From Undaria pinnatifida (taxonomy: Eukaryota; Sar; Phaeophyceae; Laminariales; Alariaceae): 64,000 nt of DNA. Positions 43,111 to 52,624 of this stretch are shown piece after piece; position 1 is the stretch's first letter; each line of letters starts with the position of its first letter. The notes below the pieces were generated by a model, which had not been told where the DNA came from, made no database searches, and worked only from the letters and a program-made list of their open reading frames with translations. The stretch is from contig JABAKD010000005.1 in assembly GCA_012845835.1 (NCBI GenBank), forward strand, positions 12,504,205 to 12,568,204. Reading direction: 5' to 3'. Made by a program: the position numbers and the translations under genes.

Positions 43111-43389
43111 GTGAACGAAACGTCGTCCAGCGTCACAGTACCCCCGACGAAACAGGGGCCGTGTTCTTACAGCGTAAGGTCAGGGCCGACGCTAGAAGCT
43201 ATCTCGACAACTTCACGGCTTTTCATTGGCCAACGCGCCCGAGAAATAGGTCGGAAACTCCGAAGGGGGAGCTTTGCGAGCGCTGGCCGCTGTAAACGGC
43301 CCCGCCGCGGCTCGGACGAGATTTCTTGCTTCTTGCAGTCGCAGTGCAGGTGCGGAACCGACTAGAGGAGGCCGGGTGCGCCGACCCGG

Positions 43390-43870
43390 TCTCACTGTCG
43401 CGAATAGCTTCGCGAACGGCAGAAAGTGCCTCACCGAGCTATTTTTTCCTTTCCACTGGCATGGGTTGTTGACCCTAGGATCATCCGCCCGGAGACCAAT
43501 GCCCCACACTGGGTCCAGAGGGCTGGATTTAGCCAGAAGCTTGTTGTCAGAGCTCAATTGGTGATTTGTTTATGGCTAGATTCTGCGTGAATTTGGCGTA
43601 AGTGTCAGATAACACGGCGTTTTGCTCCTCCCTGTCCCCAACACCGGCGTCAAAGTTGCGCACGCCTCGACCGATGCGTTTGCTTGTGCTTGGACTAGGC
43701 GACGAAACGATGAGCCCCACTGCTCGATGGTCTTGGAAAAGCCTGGCCTTTTCGGTCATCATGTATTGCTTCGCGCAAGAATATAGCACGTCGTCCACGG
43801 CAAACGACGAAGGGGACAAAGGTGAAAAATAGGATGGGGGCTGCCAGAATACCACCACTTTGTCTGTGGA
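43390..43870 (-). pseudogene. Copy A NADAR (YbiA-like) domain
   Basis: Minus-strand residues VVVFWQPPSYFSPLSPSSFA, V-D-D-V-L-Y-S-C-A-K-Q-Y-M-M-T-E-K-A-R-L-F-Q-D and R-I-G-R-G-V-R-N-F-D, then T-Y-A-K-F-T-Q-N, match the NADAR family (E. coli YbiA-like N-glycosidases, DUF1768). After a frame change at 43547-43557, SSPLDPVWGIGLRADDP and C-Q-W-K-G-K-N supply the C-terminal motif. A second change gives L-G-E-A-L-S-A-V-R-E-A-I-R. NADAR enzymes cleave N-glycosidic bonds of ADP-ribose-type or riboflavin-pathway metabolites. The Glu usual in the C-A-E-Q motif is Lys and the E-A-S-P motif reads K-S-S-P, so activity is unlikely here. A NADAR domain is an unusual retroelement component. Confidence 0.8.
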
Positions 43871-43879
43871 GTATTCGAG

Positions 43880-44480
43880 AGAAGGGTCAAAAGCCGAGTT
43901 GGAATTTGGGCCTGCAATGTCCCCGTCCGGGAACACCAGGCTTCGGGAGCACGACGCGAATCCGAACCCGTGATTTCTTGCCTCGGGTCTTTCTTCGCTC
44001 GTTGGCGGAAAAACGCAAGAATCCGCTCTAATTGCGCCCGAAAAATGGCAAAAACCGACAGTGCCAACCCGTTGGTAGCCTCGTTGGACACTTGTGGGTC
44101 TGCAATGTCCCCTTCTGGGAACACCAGTCCTCGGCTCTTTGGGTCTGCAGTGTCCCTTTGCGGGAACACCGAGCCTTGGGATCAAGATGCGAGTCCGACC
44201 CCGCGGTTTCTTGCCTTGGGTCCGCCTCACTCGCTCGTGGAAACTCGTAAGAAGCCGCCCTCACTGCACCCGAAAAAGAGTCCAACACCGACGGTGCCAA
44301 CCCGTCGGTAGCCTTGTTGGGCATTTGGGGCTGCAATGTCCCCCTCTGAGAACACCAGTCCTCGGCACTTTGGGCCTGTTGTGTCCCCCTCAGGAACACC
44401 AGGCCTCGGGAACACGACGCGAGTCCGAACCCACGGTTTCTCTCGTCATGGTTTCTTCGCTCTTCGGCGTATACTCGCAA
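43880..44480 (-). repeat. Copy A pre-NADAR tandem repeats (Gag-position region)
   Basis: About 2.7 units of roughly 230 bp, each holding tggtgttccc..ggggacattgcag, ccaacgaggctaccaacggg and a ggttcggattcgc segment. The units drift between frames, so no single long product spans them. Repeated peptides include N-E-A-T-D-G-L-A-P-S-V and G-S-D-S-R-R-A-P-E-A-W-C-S-R. No zinc knuckle is visible. Confidence 0.7.
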
Positions 44481-44579
44481 GAGAACTGCTCTAACTGCGC
44501 ACGAAGGGACAGGGGCTCTGCGCTGTTTCTGCTTGACGAGAGGCGCGATTCTGCCGTTACGGGAATAGCGTCCAGCTGA

Positions 44580-44837
44580 TCAGGCTGGAGGCCGTGACGT
44601 CACCACTGGCCCGTCGCGCAGTGTCGGATCTTCTTCCTGCGCCTCTGGGGCAGACGTCGCCCGAAACACGTAGGTTAGCGTGTTAAAAGACGAAGCAGGG
44701 TCCGTAGACCCTGTGGGCGTCTTCTGGAGCGGAGCTCGAGCAGGTGGCAATAATGTTTTTACCCGAGGAGGCTCTTTTCTGTTATGGCTCTTGAAGAAGG
44801 GAGATGCTTTTTCTTTTTTTCCTGCCGACGACGCCAT
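44580..44837 (-). CDS. Copy A leader ORF (Gag position)
   Basis: 85 codons from an ATG two bases inside the 5' LTR boundary. It starts M-A-S-S-A-G-K-K-E-K-A-S-P-F-F-K and is basic and proline-rich, then more acidic (P-E-A-Q-E-E-D-P), ending at TGA. The ATG and the next codons overlap the primer binding site. It sits where Gag should start, but it is far shorter than a normal Gag and has no recognised capsid or nucleocapsid motif. It could be a truncated Gag. An upstream in-frame ATG inside the LTR (44861) is less likely. Confidence 0.5.
   Translation of the reverse strand: MASSAGKKEKASPFFKSHNRKEPPRVKTLLPPARAPLQKTPTGSTDPASSFNTLTYVFRATSAPEAQEEDPTLRDGPVVTSRPPA
44824..44836 (-). promoter_or_regulatory. 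Copy A primer binding site
   Basis: TGGCGTCGTCGGC on the minus strand, two bases after the 5' LTR. The TGG start pairs with a tRNA CCA end. The same motif follows the LTR in the TRIM elements (TGGCGTCGTCGAC). An acceptor stem beginning GTCGTCG, perhaps tRNA-Asp, is inferred. Confidence 0.65.
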
Positions 44838-44838
44838 T

Positions 44839-45107
44839 TGTAAGGTTATAGGTGGGGACACAGAGTGCCCCCTGCAGGTCTGCCAATTAAGCAGGTTCTT
44901 GGCGAGTACTCACTTTCTTTGCCTTCGTAGAGACGTCGCTTTATTCGATTCCACCAGAGCCCCGGATGGCTTCTGAGATCGGAAGCACGTGCCTCCGATC
45001 TATTAGCTAACTTTCCCGAATATAAATCGCCAACGTTATCGTACGAAACCCATCCAAATGGTCTCAAATTCGGATAATTACAGGCCTGTTGAGGCCGTAG
45101 CTTACCA
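44839..45107 (-). repeat. Copy A 5' LTR
   Basis: 269 bp, TG...CA. It has the same internal order as the 3' LTR, with the CACGTG-centred palindrome at 44976-45001. By eye it differs from the 3' LTR at roughly one position in six. Confidence 0.85.
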
Positions 45108-45422
45108 CCGTCCCGAAACCGTTCGTTTTTTTTGTGGTAAGCTTCTCGAGCATAATTGCAGCACTAATGCAGACGTCGCACAGGATTCTAGAGCTCAGAA
45201 GCTCTGTAGACGCCGAGGAAACAAGGTGCAGCACCCTCCCTCCTGCTCACTCGTGTCATCCAGCATGCCAACTCATCATCACAGTCAGTCAGTTCCTTCG
45301 TCCTAACTACTGTAAGCTTTTCTTGCCCTCAAGCGACACACCTTTTTCAAGCGTCATCAACCAACAACTCTTCTTCACATGTATTCTCGACATCGTATCT
45401 TCTCGGTCGGTCTAACGACTAC

Positions 45423-45638
45423 CAGCATCAGCCAGCCTTTGCAGCATACTGCGGAGTACCATCTGGTGGTGGTATTCCTATTAGGGGTTTTGAGCCTCGA
45501 TTTGCCCGTGGTGCACGAATCGGGTACCTCCGTGGACACGGAGTCTTGGAGCAGCAAGCAGCTAAGGATGTCACTTACACTGCAGTCCAGCGTGAGGTTT
45601 TTTCAGCGGCCCGGTCTATAGTAAATAGTACTTATTAA
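45423..45638 (+). CDS. Possible terminal exon, unknown product
   Basis: A frame without low complexity runs from about 45423 (after acgactaccag, a possible acceptor) to TAA. It reads PAFAAYCGVPSGGGIPIRGF, E-P-R-F-A-R-G-A-R-I-G-Y-L-R-G-H-G-V-L-E-Q-Q, then a KDVTYTAVQREVFSAARS segment. The codon pattern looks protein-like and there is no methionine, so it would be the 3' part of a spliced gene. It lies 300 bp outside the 5' LTR of copy A. I recognise no family. Chance cannot be excluded. Confidence 0.35.
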   Translation, partial: QHQPAFAAYCGVPSGGGIPIRGFEPRFARGARIGYLRGHGVLEQQAAKDVTYTAVQREVFSAARSIVNSTY

Positions 45639-45793
45639 TATATTAGTGATGGGTTGTTAATACTTTTGGGTTTGGGTCGGGATGGTCACAAAAAATAAAG
45701 CTGAAGCTCACCACACTTCACAACATATTTTACATGCACATCGTGTGCCAATTTAACTCCTCCACAGTCACTTGCATTTGCAAAATAGATGTA

Positions 45794-45856
45794 CCACGCA
45801 GCTGGCAAAGATGAGTATCGACTACTTTAAAATTTATCGAACTCACAGCTGATGAC
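45794..45856 (+). repeat. Dispersed leader core, type II
   Basis: Reads cacgcagctggcaaagatga, gtatcgactactttaaaatt and tatcgaactcacagctgatg. 45860-46240 holds nothing I recognise. Confidence 0.65.
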
Positions 45857-46250
45857 GTGTTTCGAAGATATTTTAAAAAAATAGCTCGTTTTTCGCAAAT
45901 TCAGCTTCCCAGCACGTAATCGGGAGCGTTATTTTGGCCCTGCAACAATTTTGCACAGCAGTTGGTTCGGCTTGGTTATGAAAAATGCTCTCCCCGGCAT
46001 CCCCAAGAAATGACACCGCTTGGGTATTGACAGGCCCGCCCGTATATGCGGCCGACCAGGTATCCCACTTAGTATGCGAACCGCAATGATAGTGTGCGGA
46101 CTGACCTTGATAAAATTAAGTGCTCCGAGTCATCCCACGGTGGGGATGAAGCAAATTCTAAGAAATTTCTGAGGTCCTATCATGAGGAGCTCAATATCTC
46201 TCAGCACCGGAAACATGACTTAGAAGGTGTTATTCGATGGCGAAACCCGT

Positions 46251-46552
46251 CCGACGATTCTATGCGCTAGTGAGTCGTTCTATGGTAGCCCCCCCCAACT
46301 TTTCCTTCACGAAGTCGCCGGTTTCGAAACTAGCCCACGGCCGTATCTCCCGTGGAAAATACAGTGCCCTTTGCCACCCAGACGTCATCGGTCGATCGCC
46401 CTTTGCGAACAAGAAAAATATGTGACGATATTCTTTTCATAGCATCCTTCCTCTTGTCGAGCAGCCACGAAACGTTCGTTAAAAAGAAAATCGCTGGTGT
46501 TGGGGGGGGGGGGGGGGGGGGGGTGACTATCGTAGAGTCAATCTAGTCCTAA
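46251..46552. mobile_element. MITE-B copy 1
   Basis: Left end gagtcgttctatggtagccc; right end, after poly-G, gtgactatcgtagagtcaat, giving imperfect inverted termini around ctat.gta. Internal landmarks shared by the family are cggccgtatctcc, cttgccaccc.gacgtcat, catagcatccttcctc.tgtcgagcag and gaaacgttcgtt. Confidence 0.75.
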
Positions 46553-46856
46553 AACAAACATACTCGCAAACGTATCAGACTAACCGGTAGTTACCTTACC
46601 CACTTGGGTAGCTCAACCGCACTATACAGGTCAGAAACATTAGTTAACCGAAAAAAAAAGGCAAAACCCCGGAGTAAGATGGGTCCTGTATAGTGTCCAT
46701 CGATTGTAGGGGCAGTCGCGCCCTGAGGATGCCACGTCCCACGATGGCCCCCGACGCCTCAGGTCGACGTGCCGCCGCTTCGGTGGGTTTTGTTTGTTTG
46801 TTTTTCGACGGAGTTAAGAAGTTTTATTTATTTATGCTTCTATCCAAGGACATGTA

Positions 46857-47305
46857 CAGTGGGGGTCCCCCAATAAGGCGGTCTGAGCAACGCAGTGTCC
46901 CGATATAAGGCGATCTGACTAAGGCAGTATCCCGATCTAAGGCGGTCTGACTAAGGCGGTATCCCGATATAAAGCGGTCTGACTAAGGCGGTATCCCGAT
47001 ATAAGGCGGTCTGACTAAGGCGGTGTCCCGATATAATGCGGTCTGACTAAGGCGGTATCCCGATATAAGGCGGTCTGACTAAGGCGGTATCCCGATATAA
47101 GGCGGTCTGACTAAGGCGGTATCCCGATATAAGGTGGTCTGACTAAGGCGGTATCCCGATATAAGGCGGTCATATATCGCTTGGCGCGACTATTAATAGG
47201 AAATTGCACTCATATCCTCGAAGGAATTGAAGCGGCTTCCCTCAATAAGGCGGTCATATTGCTCTCAATACCACACCACCGCCTTGCTCTGGGGGACCCA
47301 TGCTG
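46857..47305. mobile_element. TIR element with internal 32-bp satellite
   Basis: Ends are CAGTGGGGGTCCCCCAATAA and, reverse complemented, CAGCATGGGTCCCCCAGAGC, both running into aaggcggt. TA precedes the left end. Between about 46873 and 47175 lie nine to ten units of AAGGCGGTCTGACTAAGGCG followed by GTATCCCGATAT. The array unit repeats the sub-terminal aaggcggt. Tc1/mariner-type ends (CAG, TA) are inferred. No transposase frame. Confidence 0.75.
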
Positions 47306-47440
47306 CACGTCTATAAGGATAACGAGGCCCACATGAAACTTGGTCGATACAAATCGGAGGAAATCAAGAAATCCGACAACTGTTATAATAGTCTATACTG
47401 CTTTTTTTGTTTTATAGGACCCTTTACTTACTTTTTCTTT

Positions 47441-47955
47441 TTCTTTTTCTTCTTTTTTTTTTTTTTTTTTTCTTTTCTCTTCTTTTCTTTTCTTTTCTTT
47501 TCTTTTCTTTTCTTTTCTTTTCTTTTCTTTTCTTTTCTTTTCTTTTCTTTTCTTTTCTTTTCTTTTCTTTTCTTTTCTTTTCTTTTCTTTTCTTTTCTTT
47601 TCTTTTCTTTTCTTTTCTTTTCTTTTCTTTTCTTTTCTTTTCTTTTCTTTTCTTTTCTTTTCTTTTCTTTTCTTTTCTTTTCTTTTCTTTTCTTTTCTTT
47701 TCTTTTCTTTTCTTTTCTTTTCTTTTCTTTTCTTTTCTTTTCTTTTCTTTTCTTTTCTTTTCTTTTCTTTTCTTTCTTTTCTTTTCTTTTCTTTTCTTTT
47801 CTTTTCTTTTCTTTTCTTTTCTTTTCTTTTCTTTTCTTTTCTTTTCTTTTCTTTTCTTTTCTTTTCTTTTCTTTTCTTTTCTTTTCTTTTCTTTTCTTTT
47901 CTTTTCTTTTCTTTTCTTTTCTTTTCTTTTCTTTTCTTTTCTTTTCTTTTCTTCC
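47441..47955. repeat. (TTTTC)n microsatellite, about 500 bp
   Basis: About 100 pentanucleotide units, nearly perfect, with one cttt interruption near 47773. The F-S-F-L-F frames and the antisense K-R-K-E-K frames are artefacts of the tract. 47960-48400 has no recognised feature. Confidence 0.98.
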
Positions 47956-48431
47956 TCTTTTTCTCTTATGGTCTGGGGGTGACTCGTTGTGTTCTCGTAC
48001 TCCGTACGCTACGTAGCATTTCACTTGCTTCTCCTTGATGAATTGTGACTGTTTTGGTCTCGGTTTATTCTGTTTCACAGTCAGTCTGTGACCACCGAAT
48101 TTGTATCTCTCTAGTCATGTAGGATGAAGAATCAGCACGGACACTGGGTGTACTGAATGTCGTTGGGTACAAAAAACGGTTTAATGTGAAGACAACATCC
48201 ACACACTGAAATCTCAAACCAAGGAATCTGGCCTTGAACCAACATTGTAAAGACAGCACGTAACGTTATTTGTTAAATGGTCATGTCATGCAACACGTGT
48301 GATACCAATGTGCGACGACAGTATGAGCGAATGTATGTGGTAAGGATAATAGTATAGGGGGTGGGGTAGCTAATTCATACTATTTCAAGCATTCATTTCA
48401 TTTTAATGATACAGGGAGGCGATATCAGATT

Positions 48432-48705
48432 GGAGTCGTTTTACGGTAGTCCCCCCAACTGTTACTTACCGAAATGGCCGGTTTTGAAACCAACTCCCGC
48501 CGTGTCTCCGGAACTAGGGCGCCCCTTGCCACCCCGACCTCATCGTTTGACAGTCCTTTGCAAAAGCAGAAAGCATGCTTTCGTATGACGATATTTTTTT
48601 CATAGCATCCTTCCTCGTGTCGAGCAACAATGAAACGTTCGTTAAAGAAAATCCCCGTTTTTTTGGGAGGGAGGGGCTGTCGTAGATATCAGTCACGGTC
48701 GGTGC
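48432..48705. mobile_element. MITE-B copy 2
   Basis: Left end attggagtcgttttacggta; right end ggggctgtcgtagatatcag. Internal sequence matches copies at 46251, 51688 and 53586. 48710-49640 contains a weak telomere-like patch (48755-48780) but no gene that I can support. Confidence 0.7.
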
Positions 48706-49664
48706 TGTTGTATCGGTACAGGAAGCTTTCTCATGTCGAGGTCAGCGCATGCGGCTAGGGTCAGGATTAGGGTCAGGGCTAAACGCATGGCACGGTACGG
48801 CTGCGAATGGATCATTATGTAAAGGGCGGGGGAGATGAAATTTAGCTAATGCATACTCCTTGAAGACATTTACGATTATTTTAATGATAGGAGGGTGGCG
48901 ATATCAGAGGGCTGGCACTGCTGTGTTGTACAGGTATAGAGGAAGCTTTAGAGTATTGTTGTAGGAGACCGGCCGTTTGGGGCACGTCTTGTGCTCGTCT
49001 GGCAACATCCAGGATACACCCCCGGGTTTCCTATTCTTTGGATGTGTATCTTTATGGTGGAGCGGATACTGCTGCTTGCTCTGACATCATCGCGAACACC
49101 AGCCAGTCCGTGGTCAAGGGGTCTCCCCGCGGTCTGTGGTCTGTTGAGAGCAGAGGCTCCCCGCGTCTGCGGGTCGGCTAGTTCCTTACCGGCCAGCAGT
49201 CAGTCGACAGTCAGTGTCGGTTCTGGCTCGGACTTGTCTCCCCGCGGCTGCAGCTTGACAGGCAACGCACCTTTTCCCCCTGGCGTCAACTCTCTTCTTT
49301 CTTGGGCGATCGACTCACTCAGGCGCTCTGCCGGTGCTGGCCCTGGTTGAGATTGATCCAACTCGATCAGTCCCAACAGTCCACAGGCATCTTTTGGCCA
49401 TAGTACGATCCTGCAAATGGCGCAGGGGGGGGGGGGGGGATTCAAAACCATACAATTACACGACCAAAGCAAAGGTGTGGCTCTATGGGGCAGGGGAGGA
49501 GGCGTACTCACTTGTGCTGCTTGCCTTAGTCGTTTAACCAGCGTTGCTACAAATTGTTGCTCTCCGACGAAGATGTGCAGCGCGATGAGCTTCAATCTCG
49601 GTAACTCTCGGAAAACATTCCCAGAAAAGTAGATAAAAATCACGGCTGTTCACGGGACGGATCG

Positions 49665-49860
49665 TTTCTCACGGGTCGGATCGGATCAGGGTGACCCGAC
49701 CCGACTCGACTCGACCCGACCCGACCCGTGAGCATTGAATACGTCCTGACTCGACTCATGAAATTTAGAAAAAAAGCTCCTGACCCGCCCCCGACTCGAC
49801 CCACTGAGGCCTCAAAGACCTCCTGAACTGACCCGCGGGCCGGGCCACGACTCGTGGAGA
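49665..49860. repeat. CCCGAC-rich dispersed repeat
   Basis: Irregular CCCGACCCGACTCGACTC runs with cctcctga breaks. Related stretches are at 27065-27120, 50445-50625, 52435-52610 and 55430-55665. Confidence 0.8.
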
Positions 49861-49929
49861 GCGCCGAAAAACAATCAATTGACCGCGCGTCCCTCCTTTC
49901 GAGACAGAGCAGCACCGTTCCTACGGCTG

Positions 49930-50297
49930 ACCAAGGCTACGTATGGTGGCGGTTTTTTTTCCCGGGGGGGGGGGGTGTTTTTTTTTGTTTTTTTGTTTGC
50001 AGTGGCTGGGCAGGGTCACTCGGGCGCTAGTGACTCCCCCTGTCCCTTTTGCGGTTTTATGAGCTTTTGTGATGTTTTTGTTTTTATTTTTTTTTCGATC
50101 GATACAGGAAATCCGCAATGGAAGGAATGGTGTAAGCTGCACTGCGCCAAGCAAAATCGCCTAGAAAATGGTCTTCGTCCGCAGCGAGGTGCAGAGTCCC
50201 TCGTGCGAGTGGCGAAAACGCGGTAGTAAAAATGGGGGTGTGCCCGGGGGCCCCTAAGAGGGGGCCCAAAGGGGGGGGGGGCTTCCCGTAGCCTTGT
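49930..50297. mobile_element. MITE-C copy 2
   Basis: Left end accaaggctacgtatggtgg; right end, reverse complemented, acaaggctacgggaagcccc. Shares cagtggctgggcagggtcac, agctgcactgcgccaa and cgtgcgagtggc with the other copies. Confidence 0.75.
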
Positions 50298-50444
50298 TCT
50301 CGTGACAGAGGCTCCCCTACATCATACCTCAAACAGATTTTTTCGGGGACCGTTTTACGTTTCGTCCGTGTACCGTGGGTGTGCCCGACTTAAGGGCATC
50401 CCATCCCCTTGGCGCTGCAGAAGGAAAAAGATCCGGGCTTGTGA

Positions 50445-50625
50445 CGGGTCATGACCCGACCCACCCATCACGTCAGGAGGTTCTAAAAAAGTCGCGGGTC
50501 GAGTCGCGTCGGGTCAGAAGGTGCTGCATTTATCACGGTACGGGTTGGGTCGGGTCGGGAGGTTTTGAAACCTCACGGGCAACGGGACGGGTTCGATAAC
50601 CCTGACGAAACCTGACCCGTGAAAA
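50445..50625. repeat. GGGTCG-rich dispersed repeat
   Basis: gggtcgagtcgcgtcgggtc and gggttgggtcgggtcgggag runs separated by aggttctaaaa-type segments. 50630-51030 has no recognised feature. Confidence 0.8.
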
Positions 50626-51036
50626 GCCCTGGAAAAAATTGAAGATGAAAATTCACAACTACGGCATCGGCCACTGCTGGTTGCTGTTGAGCAGCATGGT
50701 GTTCGAACGACGACAACAATGCAAAGACTCGTGCATACGGGACGGGCGCAGACAGCATGATCCCTACACTCGTACTGCTGCGCGCTCACGCTACTCGTAG
50801 ACGCTTGCGAAAAAATCGCAATCCAGTCGTCGTTTTTCTTGGTTGCTGTACACGTGCCCGCCGAAAGGGTTAGGGCGGCAAAAAAACGTTGGCCTACACA
50901 TACATGCCCGGCCATGCTAAACGCAATATATTTCCCATTGCAGTTAAGAGCGTATGTGTAGTTAGAAGGGCCTGTTTCGGTTTGTTGTGACGGAATCGCT
51001 CTCGAATGGGAGTACCCGCTACATTGCATAAAAAAA

Positions 51037-51355
51037 GGCGCGTGCTACGATAGAGGTAAAAAGGTATACCTTTTTTTGGCGGAAATGGTTTTTGAATGAC
51101 GGGGCTTCCTTAACCCAAAATCGTCGGGAACAGGGCATTTTTTTTTTTGTTTTTATTTTTGTGCCATGATTATCGTTGTGTACCTAGCTTAGCTAGGCCA
51201 CGGGATTGTTCATCCGGCATGTGTCGTAGCGGTTTTTGTCTTTCTCTCTGCTAATCAGTTTTTTCTGGTTAAGAAGGACATGTCTTAAGCTCCTGCAAAA
51301 GTGAGCGGTAGTATTGAAAAAAATTGGCGTACTTCTCTCTGTAGTAGCGTGCGTC
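51037..51355. mobile_element. MITE-A copy 1
   Basis: Left end ggcgcgtgctacgatagagg; right end, reverse complemented, gacgcacgctactacagaga. Internal landmarks are tgacggggctt, cttaacccaaaatcgtcgg and ttcatccggcatgtgtcgta. Confidence 0.75.
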
Positions 51356-51368
51356 AAAGGCACACAAG

Positions 51369-51642
51369 GACGCGTGCTACGATAGAGGTGCACCACTTTT
51401 TTTCGTAATACTACCCCTCGATTTTGGGAGCTTAAAGACCTCTCCCAAAAACCGATTTGGAGGAAAATAATAAAACTGCTACAAAACTACCGGATGAAAA
51501 CTCCCATGGCCTACGTACACAGCGAGAATCACCGCACAAAAAACAAAATTGGCGAATTTCCTTCGTTATTGGGTTAAGGAGCTCCGTCAATCAGAAACCA
51601 TTTCAGACGAAAAGTGCTACCACCTCTATCGTAGCACGCGTC
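51369..51642. mobile_element. MITE-A copy 2 (best preserved)
   Basis: 274 bp with perfect terminal inverted repeats of 22 bp that begin GACGCGTGCTACGATAGAGG. It begins 13 bp after copy 1, in the opposite internal orientation. No target-site duplication was seen (cacacaag before, caacccga after). No coding capacity. Confidence 0.85.
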
Positions 51643-51687
51643 CAACCCGATCAAATTGCCGAGGCAGACTCCTGTCGTCTCACGGTG

Positions 51688-51968
51688 TCTATCGATTCCT
51701 TTCACGGTACGAGCCCCCCCCCAACGTTTCTTTAACGAAATATGACGTAGTCGGTTTTCAAACCCAGCTCCCGGCCGTATGTCCTGAAATTGCGGTGCCC
51801 CTTGCCATCCCGACGTCATTGTTCGATACTCTTTTCGCAAAACAAGAAAATATGTGAAGCTATTTTTTTTAGTAGCATCCTTCCTCGTGTCGAGCAGTCA
51901 TGAAACGTTCGTTGAAAAATAAAATATCTGGCCTTGGCGGGGGAGCTATCGTAGAATCAATCGACCAC
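51688..51968. mobile_element. MITE-B copy 3
   Basis: Left end tatcgattcctttcacggta; right end gctatcgtagaatcaatcga. It follows MITE-A copy 2 closely. Internal gcatccttcctcgtgtcgag and catgaaacgttcgttg match the family. 51970-52290 is unassigned. Confidence 0.75.
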
Positions 51969-52299
51969 TCCAAAAATCAATGCCCAGAAAGGGTAAGAAG
52001 TGCCAGGTATAAGAACACCAAAAAGGAAACGGCAAAGAAAACCCAACAGGAAACCCATAATGAAGGAGACTTATATGCACAAGCTTTATCTCCCTTCGGT
52101 ACGTAACAAGAATGATTCCTCAGTACCGCTCTAATACAGCCTTCCTACTAGCTTCGCCTTTCGGTTTTACGGTGTGCACCATCTTGGCACTCGGAAAAGT
52201 TTGGGTAATGATCGGGTGTTCTCTGGTATCTTCTTCGATCGTGTGGGTATCGAGTGAGACGATCACCCCAACAAAGGAGAGTTGACACCAGAGAAATCG

Positions 52300-52345
52300 T
52301 CGAACCACCACCACCACCACCACCACCACCACGACCACCACCACA
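52300..52345. repeat. (CCA)n microsatellite
   Basis: About 13 CCA/CCACGA units. The antisense glycine and valine frames are artefacts. Confidence 0.95.
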
Positions 52346-52434
52346 CCGCCACCATGGAATAGACAGCGGCAACAACATGAGTTCTTAACCCTTGCCTGTG
52401 GAACCTCAAAGGGGAAAATTGTAGGTGTTTTCAC

Positions 52435-52610
52435 GCGTCATGGCCCGACCCGAAAACCATGGCAGGAGGCTCTCAATATCTCCCGGATCGAGTGGGATCG
52501 GTTCAGGAGGTGTTTCAAACATGACCGGACGGGTCGGGTCGCGTCAAGAGACTTTTAAATGTGGCGGGTCCGGATGGGTAACCTGACTCGACCTGACCCG
52601 TAAAAAGACC
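52435..52610. repeat. GGGTCG-rich dispersed repeat
   Basis: Contains cggacgggtcgggtcgcgtc and cctgactcgacctgacccgt, with aggaggtgtttcaaac between. Same family as 50445-50625. Confidence 0.75.
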
Positions 52611-52624
52611 TGGAAAATTTCACA

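Larger units (their letters stand above)
36888..45107 (-). mobile_element. Ty3/Gypsy retrotransposon copy A (complete ends, RT missing)
   Basis: An 8.2-kb LTR element read on the minus strand. It has TG...CA long terminal repeats, a PBS and an ORF order of leader ORF, repeat region, NADAR domain, RNase H remnant, linker, integrase, GPY module and SH3/Tudor-like tail. The integrase placed after RNase H identifies the Ty3/Gypsy (Metaviridae) order. No reverse transcriptase or protease motif is found between NADAR and RNase H. No target-site duplication is visible (acagt on the left, ccgtc on the right). A 1.46-kb tandem-repeat insertion interrupts the tail. By eye the LTRs differ at about one in six positions, so the insertion is old. 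Confidence 0.88.

Noticed and set aside
47300-48078. Long F-S-F-L-F frame and antisense K-R-K-E-K frame
   Set aside because: Product of the (TTTTC)n microsatellite.
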